Shown piece by piece: positions 1 through 6,174 of a stretch of 13,288 bases of DNA; position 1 is the stretch's first letter, and each line of letters begins with the position of its first letter. Origin of the DNA: JALZAI01 sp038212215 (GTDB lineage Bacteria > Actinomycetota > Actinomycetes > Mycobacteriales > Jatrophihabitantaceae); assembly GCA_038212215.1 (NCBI GenBank), contig JBBQUT010000065.1, positions 1 to 13,288 on the forward strand, given 5' to 3'. The notes beneath the pieces were generated by a model. It searched no databases, was not told the origin of the DNA, and saw nothing but the letters and a program-made list of their open reading frames with translations. The translations under genes and the position numbers were made by a program.

Positions 1-7
1 CCGGACA

Positions 8-21
8 CGCAGATGAGGCCG
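8..21 (+). repeat. Possible right half of the dispersed intergenic repeat at window edge
   Basis: ACGCAGATGAGGCCGTC near the left edge resembles the right motif of the dispersed repeat (compare CAGATGAATCCGT at 692 and CAGATCAGTCCGTC at 7735). The left motif, expected about 40 bp upstream, would lie outside the window, so this is tentative. Confidence 0.3.
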
Positions 22-87
22 TCTGTGCCCGCAACGCCGTGCCGATAAACGGGTGCGTCCTTCAGGCCCGGATGACATGATGGCGGC

Positions 88-519
88 GTGACGCCAAACG
101 ACGACACCTGGGTGGTCGGCGACAATGTCGATAAAGTCGACTGGGCTCAAGCCAACGCTGATCTGGCTTCCGACAACTTCGACAACGGCAGGTCGCCCGC
201 CGCGCTGCGACGGTCCTTCGAGCAGTCATCGCACGTGGCGCTCGTCTGGTGGGACGCCAGGTTGGTAGGTATGGCCAGAATGTTGTCCGACGGCGTTTGC
301 AACGCCTACCTCCTCGATGTGTGGACACACTCGTCCATGCGCAGGCGCGGCATCGCTAGCGCGATGGTTAGTCATCTGAAGGAAGCGGTGCCCGGCCAGC
401 ACATCGGACTGCAAACCGACGACGCCGAGCACTTCTATACCGGGTTGGGCTTCCACCGGCAGCCCCACTACCTGAGTCTCGTCGCCGGCCGCTGGCTCGA
501 CAACGATGCGAACCGCTAG
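88..519 (+). CDS. GNAT family N-acetyltransferase
   Basis: 143-residue protein with the layout of a small GCN5-related N-acetyltransferase, which transfers acetyl from acetyl-CoA to an amine; the substrate cannot be told. Visible features are the central strands around residues 50-80 (ALVWWDARLVGMARM, then YLLDVWT), the acetyl-CoA pyrophosphate-binding motif A at about 80-95 with RRRGIA (85-90), and the C-terminal motif B with FYTGLGF (116-122). The length is normal for the family. The start is GTG at 88; the ATGs just upstream are in other frames, so this start is the best choice but has no strong ribosome-binding site. The gene stands alone and is followed by a 27-bp tandem repeat and the first full copy of the dispersed intergenic repeat. 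Family assignment is firm, specific function unknown. Confidence 0.85.
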   Translation: MTPNDDTWVVGDNVDKVDWAQANADLASDNFDNGRSPAALRRSFEQSSHVALVWWDARLVGMARMLSDGVCNAYLLDVWTHSSMRRRGIASAMVSHLKEAVPGQHIGLQTDDAEHFYTGLGFHRQPHYLSLVAGRWLDNDANR

Positions 520-558
520 CCCGACCGAAGCATCACCCGACGGCTCGGATCAACGACC

Positions 559-616
559 GACCATGCCGCTGTCGCGGCGCAGCGCGACCATGCCGCTGTC
601 GTCGCGCAGCGCGACA
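559..616 (+). repeat. 27-bp tandem repeat, two copies plus a partial third
   Basis: The unit begins GACCATGCCGCTGTCG at 559 and again at 586, and a truncated third unit begins at 613, so the period is exactly 27 bp. The two full units differ at a few bases around a variable GCGGCGC/GTCGCGC segment. The array lies in the intergenic space after the GNAT gene and ends about 35 bp before the dispersed repeat at 652. Because the period is a multiple of three, the reverse strand reads as a nine-residue peptide repeat, but no real gene is apparent there. Confidence 0.8.
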
Positions 617-641
617 CGTCGTGGCCATGGAGCGTTTCGCC

Positions 642-704
642 GCGCCCCGAACCGTCGTTCTGGTCGTTGCCCGTAGCTGCGCGAAGCCGAGCAGATGAAT
701 CCGT
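642..704 (+). repeat. Dispersed intergenic repeat, copy A
   Basis: The left motif CCGTCGTT starts at 652 and the right motif GCAGATGAATCCGT at 691, with CAGATG exactly 40 bp after the left anchor. The flank before the anchor (CCCCGAA) matches copy D (GCCCGAA). Going further left, the segment from 632 aligns without gaps to the equivalent stretch of copy I (GCGTTT followed by a GC-rich run). The copy sits between the GNAT and Smr genes. Confidence 0.7.
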
Positions 705-769
705 ATTGTGCCTTCAAGAGGCCTCGCGCCACGCGAACCGCCTCGGCGTCGCTAAGGCACGATGAGTCT

Positions 770-1024
770 GTGAAGCTGAAGCTGGACCTGCACGACATCT
801 ACAACCGCGGCGACGAGATCGAGCGCGCGCTTCACTCAATCATCGACGAGGCGGTCACCAAGAAGGCGCCGCTCGTCGAGATCATCACCGGTAAGGGGTC
901 CGGCCAGCTCAAGAAGCGTGTCCTGCGCTTCCTCGATCGCAACGACATCAAGGCCGTCTATCACCGGGTCGAGAAGGACTCTGACAACTTCGGGCGGGTC
1001 TTCGTCCAGTTCCGCTGGAAGTAG
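770..1024 (+). CDS. Smr/MutS2 C-terminal domain small protein
   Basis: 84-residue protein consisting of little more than an Smr domain, a nucleic-acid-binding/nicking module found at the C terminus of MutS2 and in stand-alone proteins. The hallmark N-terminal LDLHD (family LDLHG/LDLH) is at about residues 4-8. The central EIITGKGSGQLKKRV block (about 37-51, family TGKG...G.L...V) follows, and then the terminal VFVQFRW strand. The GTG at 770 is preferred because the domain starts directly after it. An ATG in the same frame at 695 would add 25 poorly conserved residues and lies inside repeat copy A. The gene is solitary and is followed after 42 bp by the left flank of repeat copy B. The family is certain; the biological role of such mini-Smr proteins is not settled. 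Confidence 0.85.
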   Translation: MKLKLDLHDIYNRGDEIERALHSIIDEAVTKKAPLVEIITGKGSGQLKKRVLRFLDRNDIKAVYHRVEKDSDNFGRVFVQFRWK

Positions 1025-1065
1025 GTCAATGACCGGCAGGCCCCGCCCGATTGCGGCCAGCGTCA

Positions 1066-1128
1066 GCACGCGGAACCGTCGATCTCGGACATGATCATCC
1101 CTTCGCGGCGACACTCAGTCGGTGTCTT
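1066..1128 (+). repeat. Dispersed intergenic repeat, copy B
   Basis: Left motif GGAACCGTCGATCTCG with its anchor at 1076; right motif CAGTCGGTG starts at 1116, exactly 40 bp later. The left half is nearly identical to copies C and E. The right half is the most diverged of the set (CAGTCGG in place of CAGATCGG). It lies between the Smr and DUF1801 genes. Confidence 0.55.
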
Positions 1129-1240
1129 CTCGAACGTGGCCCGTCGCGAGTTCAGCAGGGGCAGTGAATGCGCTACCCCTATCGCTCGAGCCACGGTTCA
1201 GCACGAGATGAATCCCGGCCACGCCTCGTAGGCTCTAGCG

Positions 1241-1633
1241 ATGGCCAGCAAGAGCCATCCAGGCGTTGATGAGTACCTCGACCGGCTGCCGACTTGGCAG
1301 CGCGAGCTGTGTAGCCGGCTGCGGACGTTGATCCACGAAGCTGACCCCGACATCGACGAGACGGTCAAGCGCTCGGTCCAGCCGTACTTCGTGCTCAACG
1401 GCAACGTTTGCGCGCTGCTGGCCGCGAAAGATCACGTCAACCTGTTTATCTACGACCCCACGGTCCCCGATCCCGATGGCCTTATCAACCAGGGGCACGG
1501 CAACTCCACTGCCCGCACCGTCCAGTTCCACGCCGACGATCCGGTCAACGGACCGGCATTGCTCGCCCTCATCCGCGCGGTTGCTGCGCGCAACAAAGCC
1601 GGCGGGTGGCGGCGCCTCGACAGCCCGCGCTGA
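1241..1633 (+). CDS. DUF1801 domain protein (YdhG-like)
   Basis: 130-residue protein of the DUF1801 (PF08818-type) fold, small alpha/beta proteins often annotated as YdhG-like and of unproven biochemical role. Characteristic parts are the N-terminal DEYLDRLPTWQRELCSRLRTL helix region (about 10-30), the DIDETVKRSVQPYFVLNG stretch (about 37-54) where family members carry an E.(I/V)K...P.(F/Y) signature, and the following NVCALLAAKDHVNLFIYD strand pair. The ATG at 1241 gives a family-like N terminus; the upstream GTAGG is only a modest ribosome-binding site. The gene is solitary, with repeat copy B before it and copy C starting about 25 bp after its stop. The long reverse-strand frame over this gene is a shadow caused by GC-rich codon usage. 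Confidence 0.82.
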   Translation: MASKSHPGVDEYLDRLPTWQRELCSRLRTLIHEADPDIDETVKRSVQPYFVLNGNVCALLAAKDHVNLFIYDPTVPDPDGLINQGHGNSTARTVQFHADDPVNGPALLALIRAVAARNKAGGWRRLDSPR

Positions 1634-1657
1634 GACCAAGTCCAGGATGGCGCCGCC

Positions 1658-1720
1658 ACATCGCGAGCCGTCGATCTCGCCGCATCCCGGCGACGTCGGC
1701 TGTCGCGCAGATCGGTCCGT
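1658..1720 (+). repeat. Dispersed intergenic repeat, copy C
   Basis: Left motif GAGCCGTCGATCTCGC with its anchor at 1668; right motif GCGCAGATCGGTCCGTC with CAGATC at 1708, exactly 40 bp later. CGATCT followed by CGC on the left can pair with GCG, one unpaired C, then AGATCG on the right, giving an imperfect hairpin with one bulged base. It begins 25 bp after the DUF1801 stop codon. Confidence 0.75.
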
Positions 1721-2024
1721 CAGGTCGTGGGTGAAGTAGGCGGTCTCCGGGTTCCGGGCGGACCGACCGCCGGTCGAGCCCTGGCTCCGCTCAAGCTCGG
1801 CACGCGCTGAAATGCCGATGACCGACGCGGGGTTGAGCTTCGTCCTACCGGTCACCTCATCGTGTTGGTGCTCACGGGGCTGAGGCCGCATCTCCGCCGT
1901 CCGACGGAGGTGTCACTGCGATTGGGCGTGTGGTGGGGCGGGTCTGCGCGTCGGCATCGTCGTCAAGCACTGATCCTGATTCGCGAAGATGTCGCATAAG
2001 GTCAGCAGGGCACCGCCGAGCTCT

Positions 2025-2029
2025 GGAGG
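2025..2029 (+). promoter_or_regulatory. Ribosome-binding site deciding the methyltransferase start
   Basis: GGAGG lies 7 nt before the ATG at 2037. It favours this start over an in-frame ATG at 1989 that lacks such a site. Confidence 0.6.
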
Positions 2030-2036
2030 CCGCGAC

Positions 2037-3092
2037 ATGGCACCTGAAGCGATATCGATCCGGACCGCTATGGAAGGGGCCGGCTTCTACAACAAGCACT
2101 CGTCCGTTCAGGCGGCAGGGATCACCCGGATGCTCTCGCTCCTCGAACAGGCAGCCCTGGACGTGCCGATCGGCGAGCAGACGTTCGTGGTCGCGGACTA
2201 CGGGTCATCGCAGGGTCGCAATTCGATGACGCCGATGCGCGTCGCCATCGAAGCCGTGCGGTCTCGGTCCGATCAATACAGACCCGTCCTGGTGGTCCAC
2301 ACCGACCTGCCCTCGAACGACTTCGGGTCGCTGTTCGATGCGTTGGAGAACGACCCGAACAGTTACGTGTCAGGTTCGCAGGGCGTCTACTCCGCAGCGG
2401 TCGGCCGATCGTTCTTCGGAACCATCCTGCCTCCTGGGCAGGTTCACCTCGGGTGGAACTCGTGGGCCGTGCATTGGCTGAGTCAGAAGACCGCGGATGC
2501 GCCGGATCACGTGTCTCCCACACTGAGCACCGTGCCCGCGGTGCGCGCGTCAGCGTCGCAGCAATCGGCACGTGACTGGGACTGCTTCCTCCGGTCGAGA
2601 TCGTCGGAGCTGCGAGTTGGCGGGAAACTGCTGTGCCTCGTCATGATCGACACGGGTGAAGCGGTGAGCTCGGACCTGCTGTGGACCTACCTGTGGGACT
2701 CGATCGTCGATGTCTTCACAGAGGGCAAGCTCACCGAGGGCGAGCTTCTGGGCATCACCGTCCCGATCTGGTACCGGTCCCTCGCTGAGCTGAGGGCACC
2801 GTTCGCGACCGATGGCGAGTTCGCCGGGATGAGCCTGGAGCACATGGAAACAACCTCGGCACCCGACCCGTTCTGGGAGGCGTTCGACCGGAGCGGCGAT
2901 TCCGAGCAATTCGGCAGCTCGTGGGTTAACACGATGCGCGCGATCGCCTCTCCGTCGATCGCGGCCGTGCTCGGTGCGGACCGGGGCGACGTCCTCGATG
3001 ACATCTGTATTCGTTATGCGGCGCGCATCGCCGCCGAACCCCGCCGCTACGACTGGAGCCTCGCCGCGATCGTCATATCGAAGAACCGGTGA
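2037..3092 (+). CDS. SABATH-like SAM-dependent carboxyl methyltransferase
   Basis: 351-residue protein of the SABATH family (Methyltransf_7), which methylates carboxyl groups of small acids such as salicylate, benzoate or indole-acetate in plants. The family has mycobacterial members that act on fatty acids. Signature blocks appear in order: MEGAGFYNKHSSVQ at about 12-25 (family M.GG.G..SY..NS..Q), the SAM-binding VADYGSSQGRNS at about 51-62 (family DLGCSSG.N), TDLPSNDFGSLF at about 88-99 (family NDLP.NDFN.LF), and GRSFFGTILPPGQVHLG through HWLS at about 122-148 (family SFYGRLFP..S.H....S...HWLS). The length is usual for the family. It is a lone gene, with repeat copies C before and D after it. 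By similarity it may make fatty-acid or other small-acid methyl esters; the substrate cannot be read from the sequence. Confidence 0.87.
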   Translation: MAPEAISIRTAMEGAGFYNKHSSVQAAGITRMLSLLEQAALDVPIGEQTFVVADYGSSQGRNSMTPMRVAIEAVRSRSDQYRPVLVVHTDLPSNDFGSLFDALENDPNSYVSGSQGVYSAAVGRSFFGTILPPGQVHLGWNSWAVHWLSQKTADAPDHVSPTLSTVPAVRASASQQSARDWDCFLRSRSSELRVGGKLLCLVMIDTGEAVSSDLLWTYLWDSIVDVFTEGKLTEGELLGITVPIWYRSLAELRAPFATDGEFAGMSLEHMETTSAPDPFWEAFDRSGDSEQFGSSWVNTMRAIASPSIAAVLGADRGDVLDDICIRYAARIAAEPRRYDWSLAAIVISKNR

Positions 3093-3545
3093 CACGCCTT
3101 GCCGCGACCCCCGGACACAGCTGGTACGGAAATACGTCCAGCTCCACCCTGCCGAGGCCCTCACGCGAATGAGCGGCACAGGCCCCCTATCAGCAGTCTT
3201 TCGACAAGATCCACCCGAACATGCCGCATAGCGTGCCGCTCCACGAAACAGGCATCGGCCGCGAATCGAGCGCCCGAACCGTCTGTGCGGTGGTGTCCGG
3301 CTTACCGCCCCGCGCATATGAATCCGTGAGTTCGGTCTGGCAGGCGCAGGGCCTGGGGTCGCCTTTAGCGGCACCGGTGTCAGTCGACCTTCGGTCGGTG
3401 CCACTCGTGCGCGCCGCTTGGTGGCAGAACGATTCGTTACCCGATGGGCGCGTCCGCCAGTGTCTTTCAGCACATGGCCTCGGCGGCAACGGCCGGTGAG
3501 GCGACGATGGCTCGCGGCGGTCGTTGCCCGTTTGCGACTCCAGGT
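3093..3545. other. Intergenic region between methyltransferase and DUF2000 genes
   Basis: About 450 bp without a convincing gene. It contains repeat copy D and a small stem-loop at 3385-3397 (CGACC, loop TTC, GGTCG). The many short frames on both strands are arginine-rich or proline-rich and resemble no family. Confidence 0.6.
3268..3327 (+). repeat. Dispersed intergenic repeat, copy D
   Basis: The left motif CCGAACCGTC has its anchor at 3279. The right motif GCGCATATGAATCCGT has CATATG at 3315. The spacing is 36 bp, so this copy has lost 4 bp relative to the usual 40. The right half is identical over 16 bases to the one at 12044. Confidence 0.65.
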
Positions 3546-4013
3546 TCAGTTCAGGAGCGGAAGTTCCTTGACCAACTTGTCGACACGATTTTTGGGGCCG
3601 ATAAGGCTCACGGCGTAGTACTGCAGCTGCGAGGAGGCTGTGGTGGCGACGGTGGCCAGGTATTCGTCGTAAACGCGTGTGAGTTGTGCTGCGGCCGGCA
3701 TGTCCGCGACGTACACCCCCGGCGATTCGGCGGCCCGGGAGCGCAGAGATGTTAACTCGGCGCGTGTGGCTGCAAGGATTGTGCAGCCGGCCCACGGCAG
3801 CCCGGGGTGTACTGCCCCGCCACTGTCGGTCGCGTCGGGTCCGAGCAGGCCGCTGACCGCGTTCGCCGTGGCGGCGGCAGTACACACCGCAGCGTTCACC
3901 GCTAGACCGGGCGGCAGTGACGAGTCGACCGCGATCACCCACTTCAGACGCGCGGCCCGGGTCGGTTCGGCGGTATTGATCTCATCGTCGGTGAAACCGA
4001 TAGGAGGCGTCAT
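3546..4013 (-). CDS. DUF2000 family protein
   Basis: 155-residue protein matching DUF2000, a small alpha/beta family of unproven function often found beside Lrp/AsnC regulators. Seen here are LKWVIAVDSSLPPGLAVNAAV near residue 23 (family VvD..LP.GlaaN), the central GLPWAGCTILAATRAELTSLR block, the YDEYLATV helix, and the C-terminal YYAVSLIGPKNRVDKLVKELPLL (family GvaliG.k..VdkltG.LpLL). The ATG at 4013 follows a GAAAGG ribosome-binding site and starts just before the domain. A longer in-frame start at 4064 would add 17 unlike residues. It diverges from the Lrp/AsnC gene, with about 100 bp between the two starts, suggesting control by that regulator from the shared intergenic region. Confidence 0.87.
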   Translation of the reverse strand: MTPPIGFTDDEINTAEPTRAARLKWVIAVDSSLPPGLAVNAAVCTAAATANAVSGLLGPDATDSGGAVHPGLPWAGCTILAATRAELTSLRSRAAESPGVYVADMPAAAQLTRVYDEYLATVATTASSQLQYYAVSLIGPKNRVDKLVKELPLLN

Positions 4014-4114
4014 GATGCCTTTCACACTCGTACGGCCAGAGAAGCCTAAGCTACGCAGACACAAGACCCGTAAGCAAAGTGGTCGTACTTAATTCGGTGA
4101 AGGTGGTGCTCTGG

Positions 4115-4576
4115 GTGCCGTTGGACAAACTTGATACGGCAATTGTGCGCGCTTTGCAGTCAGATGCACGGCGATCGAATCGCGACGTCGCCGTGGCGGT
4201 CGGTGTCTCACCGACGACCGCGCTGGACCGCACCCGCGCATTGCGTGAACGCAGTGTGATTCTTGGCGCGTCCCTTGATGTCGATCTCGCCGCGCTCGGC
4301 CGACCGGTCCAGGCCCTGATCGCCGTCCGGGTACGTCCTCCGACCCGCGCGAACATTGAGGCCTTCCGCGAATGGTCGGTCTCGCTGCCTGAAACGTTGG
4401 ACGTCTTCGTTACCTCAGGCACCGAGGACTTCTTGATCCTCGTCGGCGTACCGAACAACGAGGCGCTCTACTCGTTTGTCATCGACCGCCTCACCGAACG
4501 GCCCGAACTCGTCGACGTGCGTACCTCAGTGGTCTACGAGCATCTCCACAACCGCAACATCGCACCGCTGGGCTGA
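4115..4576 (+). CDS. Lrp/AsnC family transcriptional regulator
   Basis: 153-residue regulator with the usual two parts. The N-terminal helix-turn-helix covers about residues 3-50: LDKLDTAIVRALQSDAR, then the recognition region VAVAVGVSPTTALDRTRALRERSVI. The RAM effector-binding domain covers about 65-145 and includes VTSGTEDFLILVGVPN. Proteins of this family form dimers and octamers and sense amino acids or related small molecules. Several in-frame GTG codons lie close together (4079, 4097, 4103, 4106, 4115). The one at 4115 is chosen because GAAGGTGG precedes it at good spacing and it gives the typical N terminus. The divergent DUF2000 gene is the likely target, together with autoregulation. 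The regulator-DUF2000 pairing recurs in bacteria, but the ligand is unknown. Confidence 0.9.
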   Translation: MPLDKLDTAIVRALQSDARRSNRDVAVAVGVSPTTALDRTRALRERSVILGASLDVDLAALGRPVQALIAVRVRPPTRANIEAFREWSVSLPETLDVFVTSGTEDFLILVGVPNNEALYSFVIDRLTERPELVDVRTSVVYEHLHNRNIAPLG

Positions 4577-4713
4577 GCTGAGCGTCCCGATCGCGGTGTG
4601 ACCATGCAGTGCACAGGTTGGTGCCCTGTTGTCATGCCGCACAAACATCAGCCCACCCTTTCGAGCATCTCATCGAGCTGAAGGCACCTTGCACATCGGC
4701 TCGGCTTGACCCA

Positions 4714-4729
4714 TCGAACGAACGTTCGT
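4714..4729 (+). promoter_or_regulatory. LexA (SOS)-like box with overlapping promoter
   Basis: TCGAACGAACGTTCGT matches the actinobacterial LexA site TCGAAC-N4-GTTCGA in all but the last base and contains the perfect 12-bp palindrome ACGAACGTTCGT. A plausible -10 hexamer TACAAT (4737-4742) lies 17 bp downstream of TCGAAC, so the site would overlap a -35 region. The next gene downstream is the nitroreductase-family gene, whose ribosome-binding site is about 100 bp away. Binding by LexA is an inference; TetR-type repressors also use such palindromes. Confidence 0.5.
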
Positions 4730-4828
4730 GTCAACGTACAATCCGCGCTCAGTGATCAGCGGAGACGCCGACGTACGAGACCGGACGGGCAGTTCGTACA
4801 GCCGAGCAAGGAACACTGGATCGAATCG

Positions 4829-4834
4829 AGGAGG
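4829..4834 (+). promoter_or_regulatory. Strong ribosome-binding site before a missing start codon
   Basis: AGGAGG lies 2 nt before an ATG (4837) that reads into a stop at 4852, and 9 nt before an ACG (4844) that is in the correct frame of the nitroreductase-family gene. Confidence 0.55.
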
Positions 4835-4843
4835 TGATGCGCG

Positions 4844-5263
4844 ACGCGCGATGACATCCGGCAGGCGCTCAACGTCGGGCCGTCCGCGACGCTCACCGAG
4901 CGGACGATCGACATTACGACCGTCGGGCGCCGCAGCGGCCAGGAGCGGCGTATCGAAATCTGCTTCTACCGCGTCGGCGACGCGATCTATCTGACCGGCG
5001 TGCCCGGACCCAGGCGCCGGGATTGGCTGATCAACCTTGAGGCCAACCCAACGTTCACGTTCCACCTGAAGAACCGGGTGCGGGCCGATCTGCGAGCTAC
5101 AGCAACGCTCATCACCGAACCCGATCAGCGTCGCGACATCCTCAAGCCCGTAGTCGAGGAATACAACGCCCGCTGGTCCCCGGACAGCCCGTGGCCCCAC
5201 GGTGACCTCGACGAGTGGGTGTCCCACAGCCCACTGGCGCTAGTGACCCTCGCCGACGAGTAA
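4844..5263 (+). CDS. Deazaflavin (F420)-dependent nitroreductase family protein, non-canonical start or early frameshift
   Basis: The reading frame is open from 4838 to 5263 and encodes a nearly full-length member of the Ddn/F420-type nitroreductase and quinone-reductase family. Hallmarks are TIDITTVGRRSGQERRIEI (family TI.LTT.GR.SG..R...), YLTGVPGPRRRDWLINLEAN (family YL.....GP..WY.NL.ANP), FHLKNRVRADL, and the tail helix ending SPLALVTLADE. No ATG, GTG or TTG occurs in frame between the stop at 4835 and GTG 5000, and starting at 5000 would remove half the domain. The strong AGGAGG is followed by ATG 4837 in the wrong frame, reaching TGA after five codons. Either one base was lost in the GCGACGCGCG stretch (pseudogene or sequence error), or translation begins at ACG 4844, as drawn here. 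The family would use reduced F420 or a flavin; the substrate is unknown. Confidence 0.72.
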   Translation, partial: TRDDIRQALNVGPSATLTERTIDITTVGRRSGQERRIEICFYRVGDAIYLTGVPGPRRRDWLINLEANPTFTFHLKNRVRADLRATATLITEPDQRRDILKPVVEEYNARWSPDSPWPHGDLDEWVSHSPLALVTLADE

Positions 5264-5331
5264 CCAGCACAGCACGAGGCGAGCGCGCATTAGCCGTCAC
5301 CAGGCCGGAGCGCTACCCAAGCCCATTTGAG

Positions 5332-5394
5332 CGGACAGGAACCGTCGATCTCGCGCACGTCGCGCATGAGGGCAACCCGCGCAGATCGGAACAT
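5332..5394 (+). repeat. Dispersed intergenic repeat, copy E
   Basis: Left motif GGAACCGTCGATCTCGCG with its anchor at 5342; right motif GCGCAGATCGGAAC with CAGATC at 5382, exactly 40 bp later. CGATCTCGCG (5346-5355) pairs with CGCG, one bulged C, then AGATCG (5378-5388). That is a 10-bp stem with one extrahelical base and a 22-nt loop, the best hairpin in the family. Confidence 0.72.
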
Positions 5395-5412
5395 AGGTAT
5401 CGGAACATAGGT
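5385..5412 (+). repeat. 14-bp perfect tandem duplication at the edge of copy E
   Basis: ATCGGAACATAGGT occurs twice back to back (5385-5398 and 5399-5412). The first unit begins inside the right motif of the dispersed repeat, so the repeat edge itself has been duplicated. Confidence 0.9.
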
Positions 5413-5616
5413 ACGGACGGCGATGCCGTCGAGTTCATTGATCGAGTGACGATGATCGTTCGTGTGCAATTGCGACCGTTGCGCGAAACAGTCTGCTCTG
5501 GCGTCTATGCGCCCGCCGGCTCGAGTACCGGCGAGCCGACCGTTTGGTGGCCGTGTATCTTCTCGGTCATCTTCTTTGGCGATGGCAGCCTCGTCCTGGT
5601 CTGCAGCAGTGGCGGC

Positions 5617-6174
5617 CTATCGGGACGTAGCGTGCTTCGGTAGACAGTCGCGGTAGTGGTTCACCGCCGGCGCGTAGCCCATTGCCACGCAGAATCCGAC
5701 CGCATCGCGTTCGGTTGGGAACGGCCCCACGAACACGATAAAGGGGTACATCGCGGTGTTGACGTCATCGACGATGGCGCGGCACGCGCTCTTCGATGCG
5801 ACGTAAGCAGCGCGCTTCCCGACCACGTGGACTGCCTTCATCCGGGCGATGACTTCGGCCAGCTTTCGTTTCGTCGCTGCAGCGGCGTTGTGACCGCCCG
5901 GAATGGATGCCATCCGGTCGACGACGGGCCCGGCCGGGCATTGGCCTGCCTGGGACGGCGGCGTTCCGCGGAGAGATTGAGTCTTCGTTGGCGCAGCTCG
6001 GGTCGGTGAAATTTGCCGGCCGCGGGGGATCTGTTGGCTTGCGGACGGCATGTGTACCCATGCTGCTGCGCCGAGGATCATGCCAGTGACCAACACGGCG
6101 ATGCTCAGTCCTAAGATGTCGCGAAACGCAACGGTGGCGGTCGGGACGGGGACAACTCTGATGGGTCTAGGCAT
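5617..6174 (-). CDS. Membrane-anchored hypothetical protein, SPOR-like C-terminal part
   Basis: 185-residue protein not assigned to a family. It has one hydrophobic segment at about 19-40 (ILGLSIAVLVTGMILGAAAW) after a short basic N terminus, so it is probably anchored in the membrane with the rest outside. A proline/threonine-rich linker follows (about 43-80), then a globular part with four cysteines (79, 131, 162, 177) that could form disulphides outside the cell. The stretch YPFIVFVGPFPTERDAVGFC (143-162) has the look of a SPOR-type repeat (vGpF.t...A..fc), but the match is weak. The ATG at 6174 follows GGAGG at about 10 nt, so the start is well supported. It lies alone, opposite in strand to its neighbours. 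Confidence 0.68.
   Translation of the reverse strand: MPRPIRVVPVPTATVAFRDILGLSIAVLVTGMILGAAAWVHMPSASQQIPRGRQISPTRAAPTKTQSLRGTPPSQAGQCPAGPVVDRMASIPGGHNAAAATKRKLAEVIARMKAVHVVGKRAAYVASKSACRAIVDDVNTAMYPFIVFVGPFPTERDAVGFCVAMGYAPAVNHYRDCLPKHATSR

Larger units (their letters stand above)
1634..2036. other. Intergenic region between DUF1801 and methyltransferase genes
   Basis: About 400 bp without a convincing gene. It holds repeat copy C near its left end and the GGAGG ribosome-binding site (2025-2029) of the methyltransferase gene at its right end. The short frames on both strands in between have no recognisable protein content, and no clear promoter is seen. Confidence 0.6.
5264..5616. other. Intergenic region between nitroreductase-family gene and membrane protein gene
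   Basis: About 350 bp holding repeat copy E and a 14-bp tandem duplication at its right edge. A frame covering 5215-5643 on the plus strand has no family-like content and probably is not a gene. Confidence 0.6.

Noticed and set aside
1235..1891. 218-codon open frame on the minus strand
   Set aside because: It runs antisense to the DUF1801 gene and has no family-like content.
2550..3473. 307-codon open frame on the minus strand
   Set aside because: It lies antisense to the methyltransferase gene and continues into the intergenic gap; arginine-rich, no recognisable domain.
3519..3531. GGTCGTTGCCCGT shared with the inside of repeat copy A (662-674)
   Set aside because: Neither end motif is present at the expected offsets, so it is treated as a chance 13-base match.
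4652..4699. Possible repeat copy between the AsnC and nitroreductase-family genes
   Set aside because: CACATCGG resembles the right motif, but the sequence 40 bp upstream (CCCACCCT) does not resemble the left motif.
5215..5643. 142-codon open frame on the plus strand
   Set aside because: It overlaps the end of the nitroreductase-family gene and repeat copy E, has no ribosome-binding site and no protein-like pattern.
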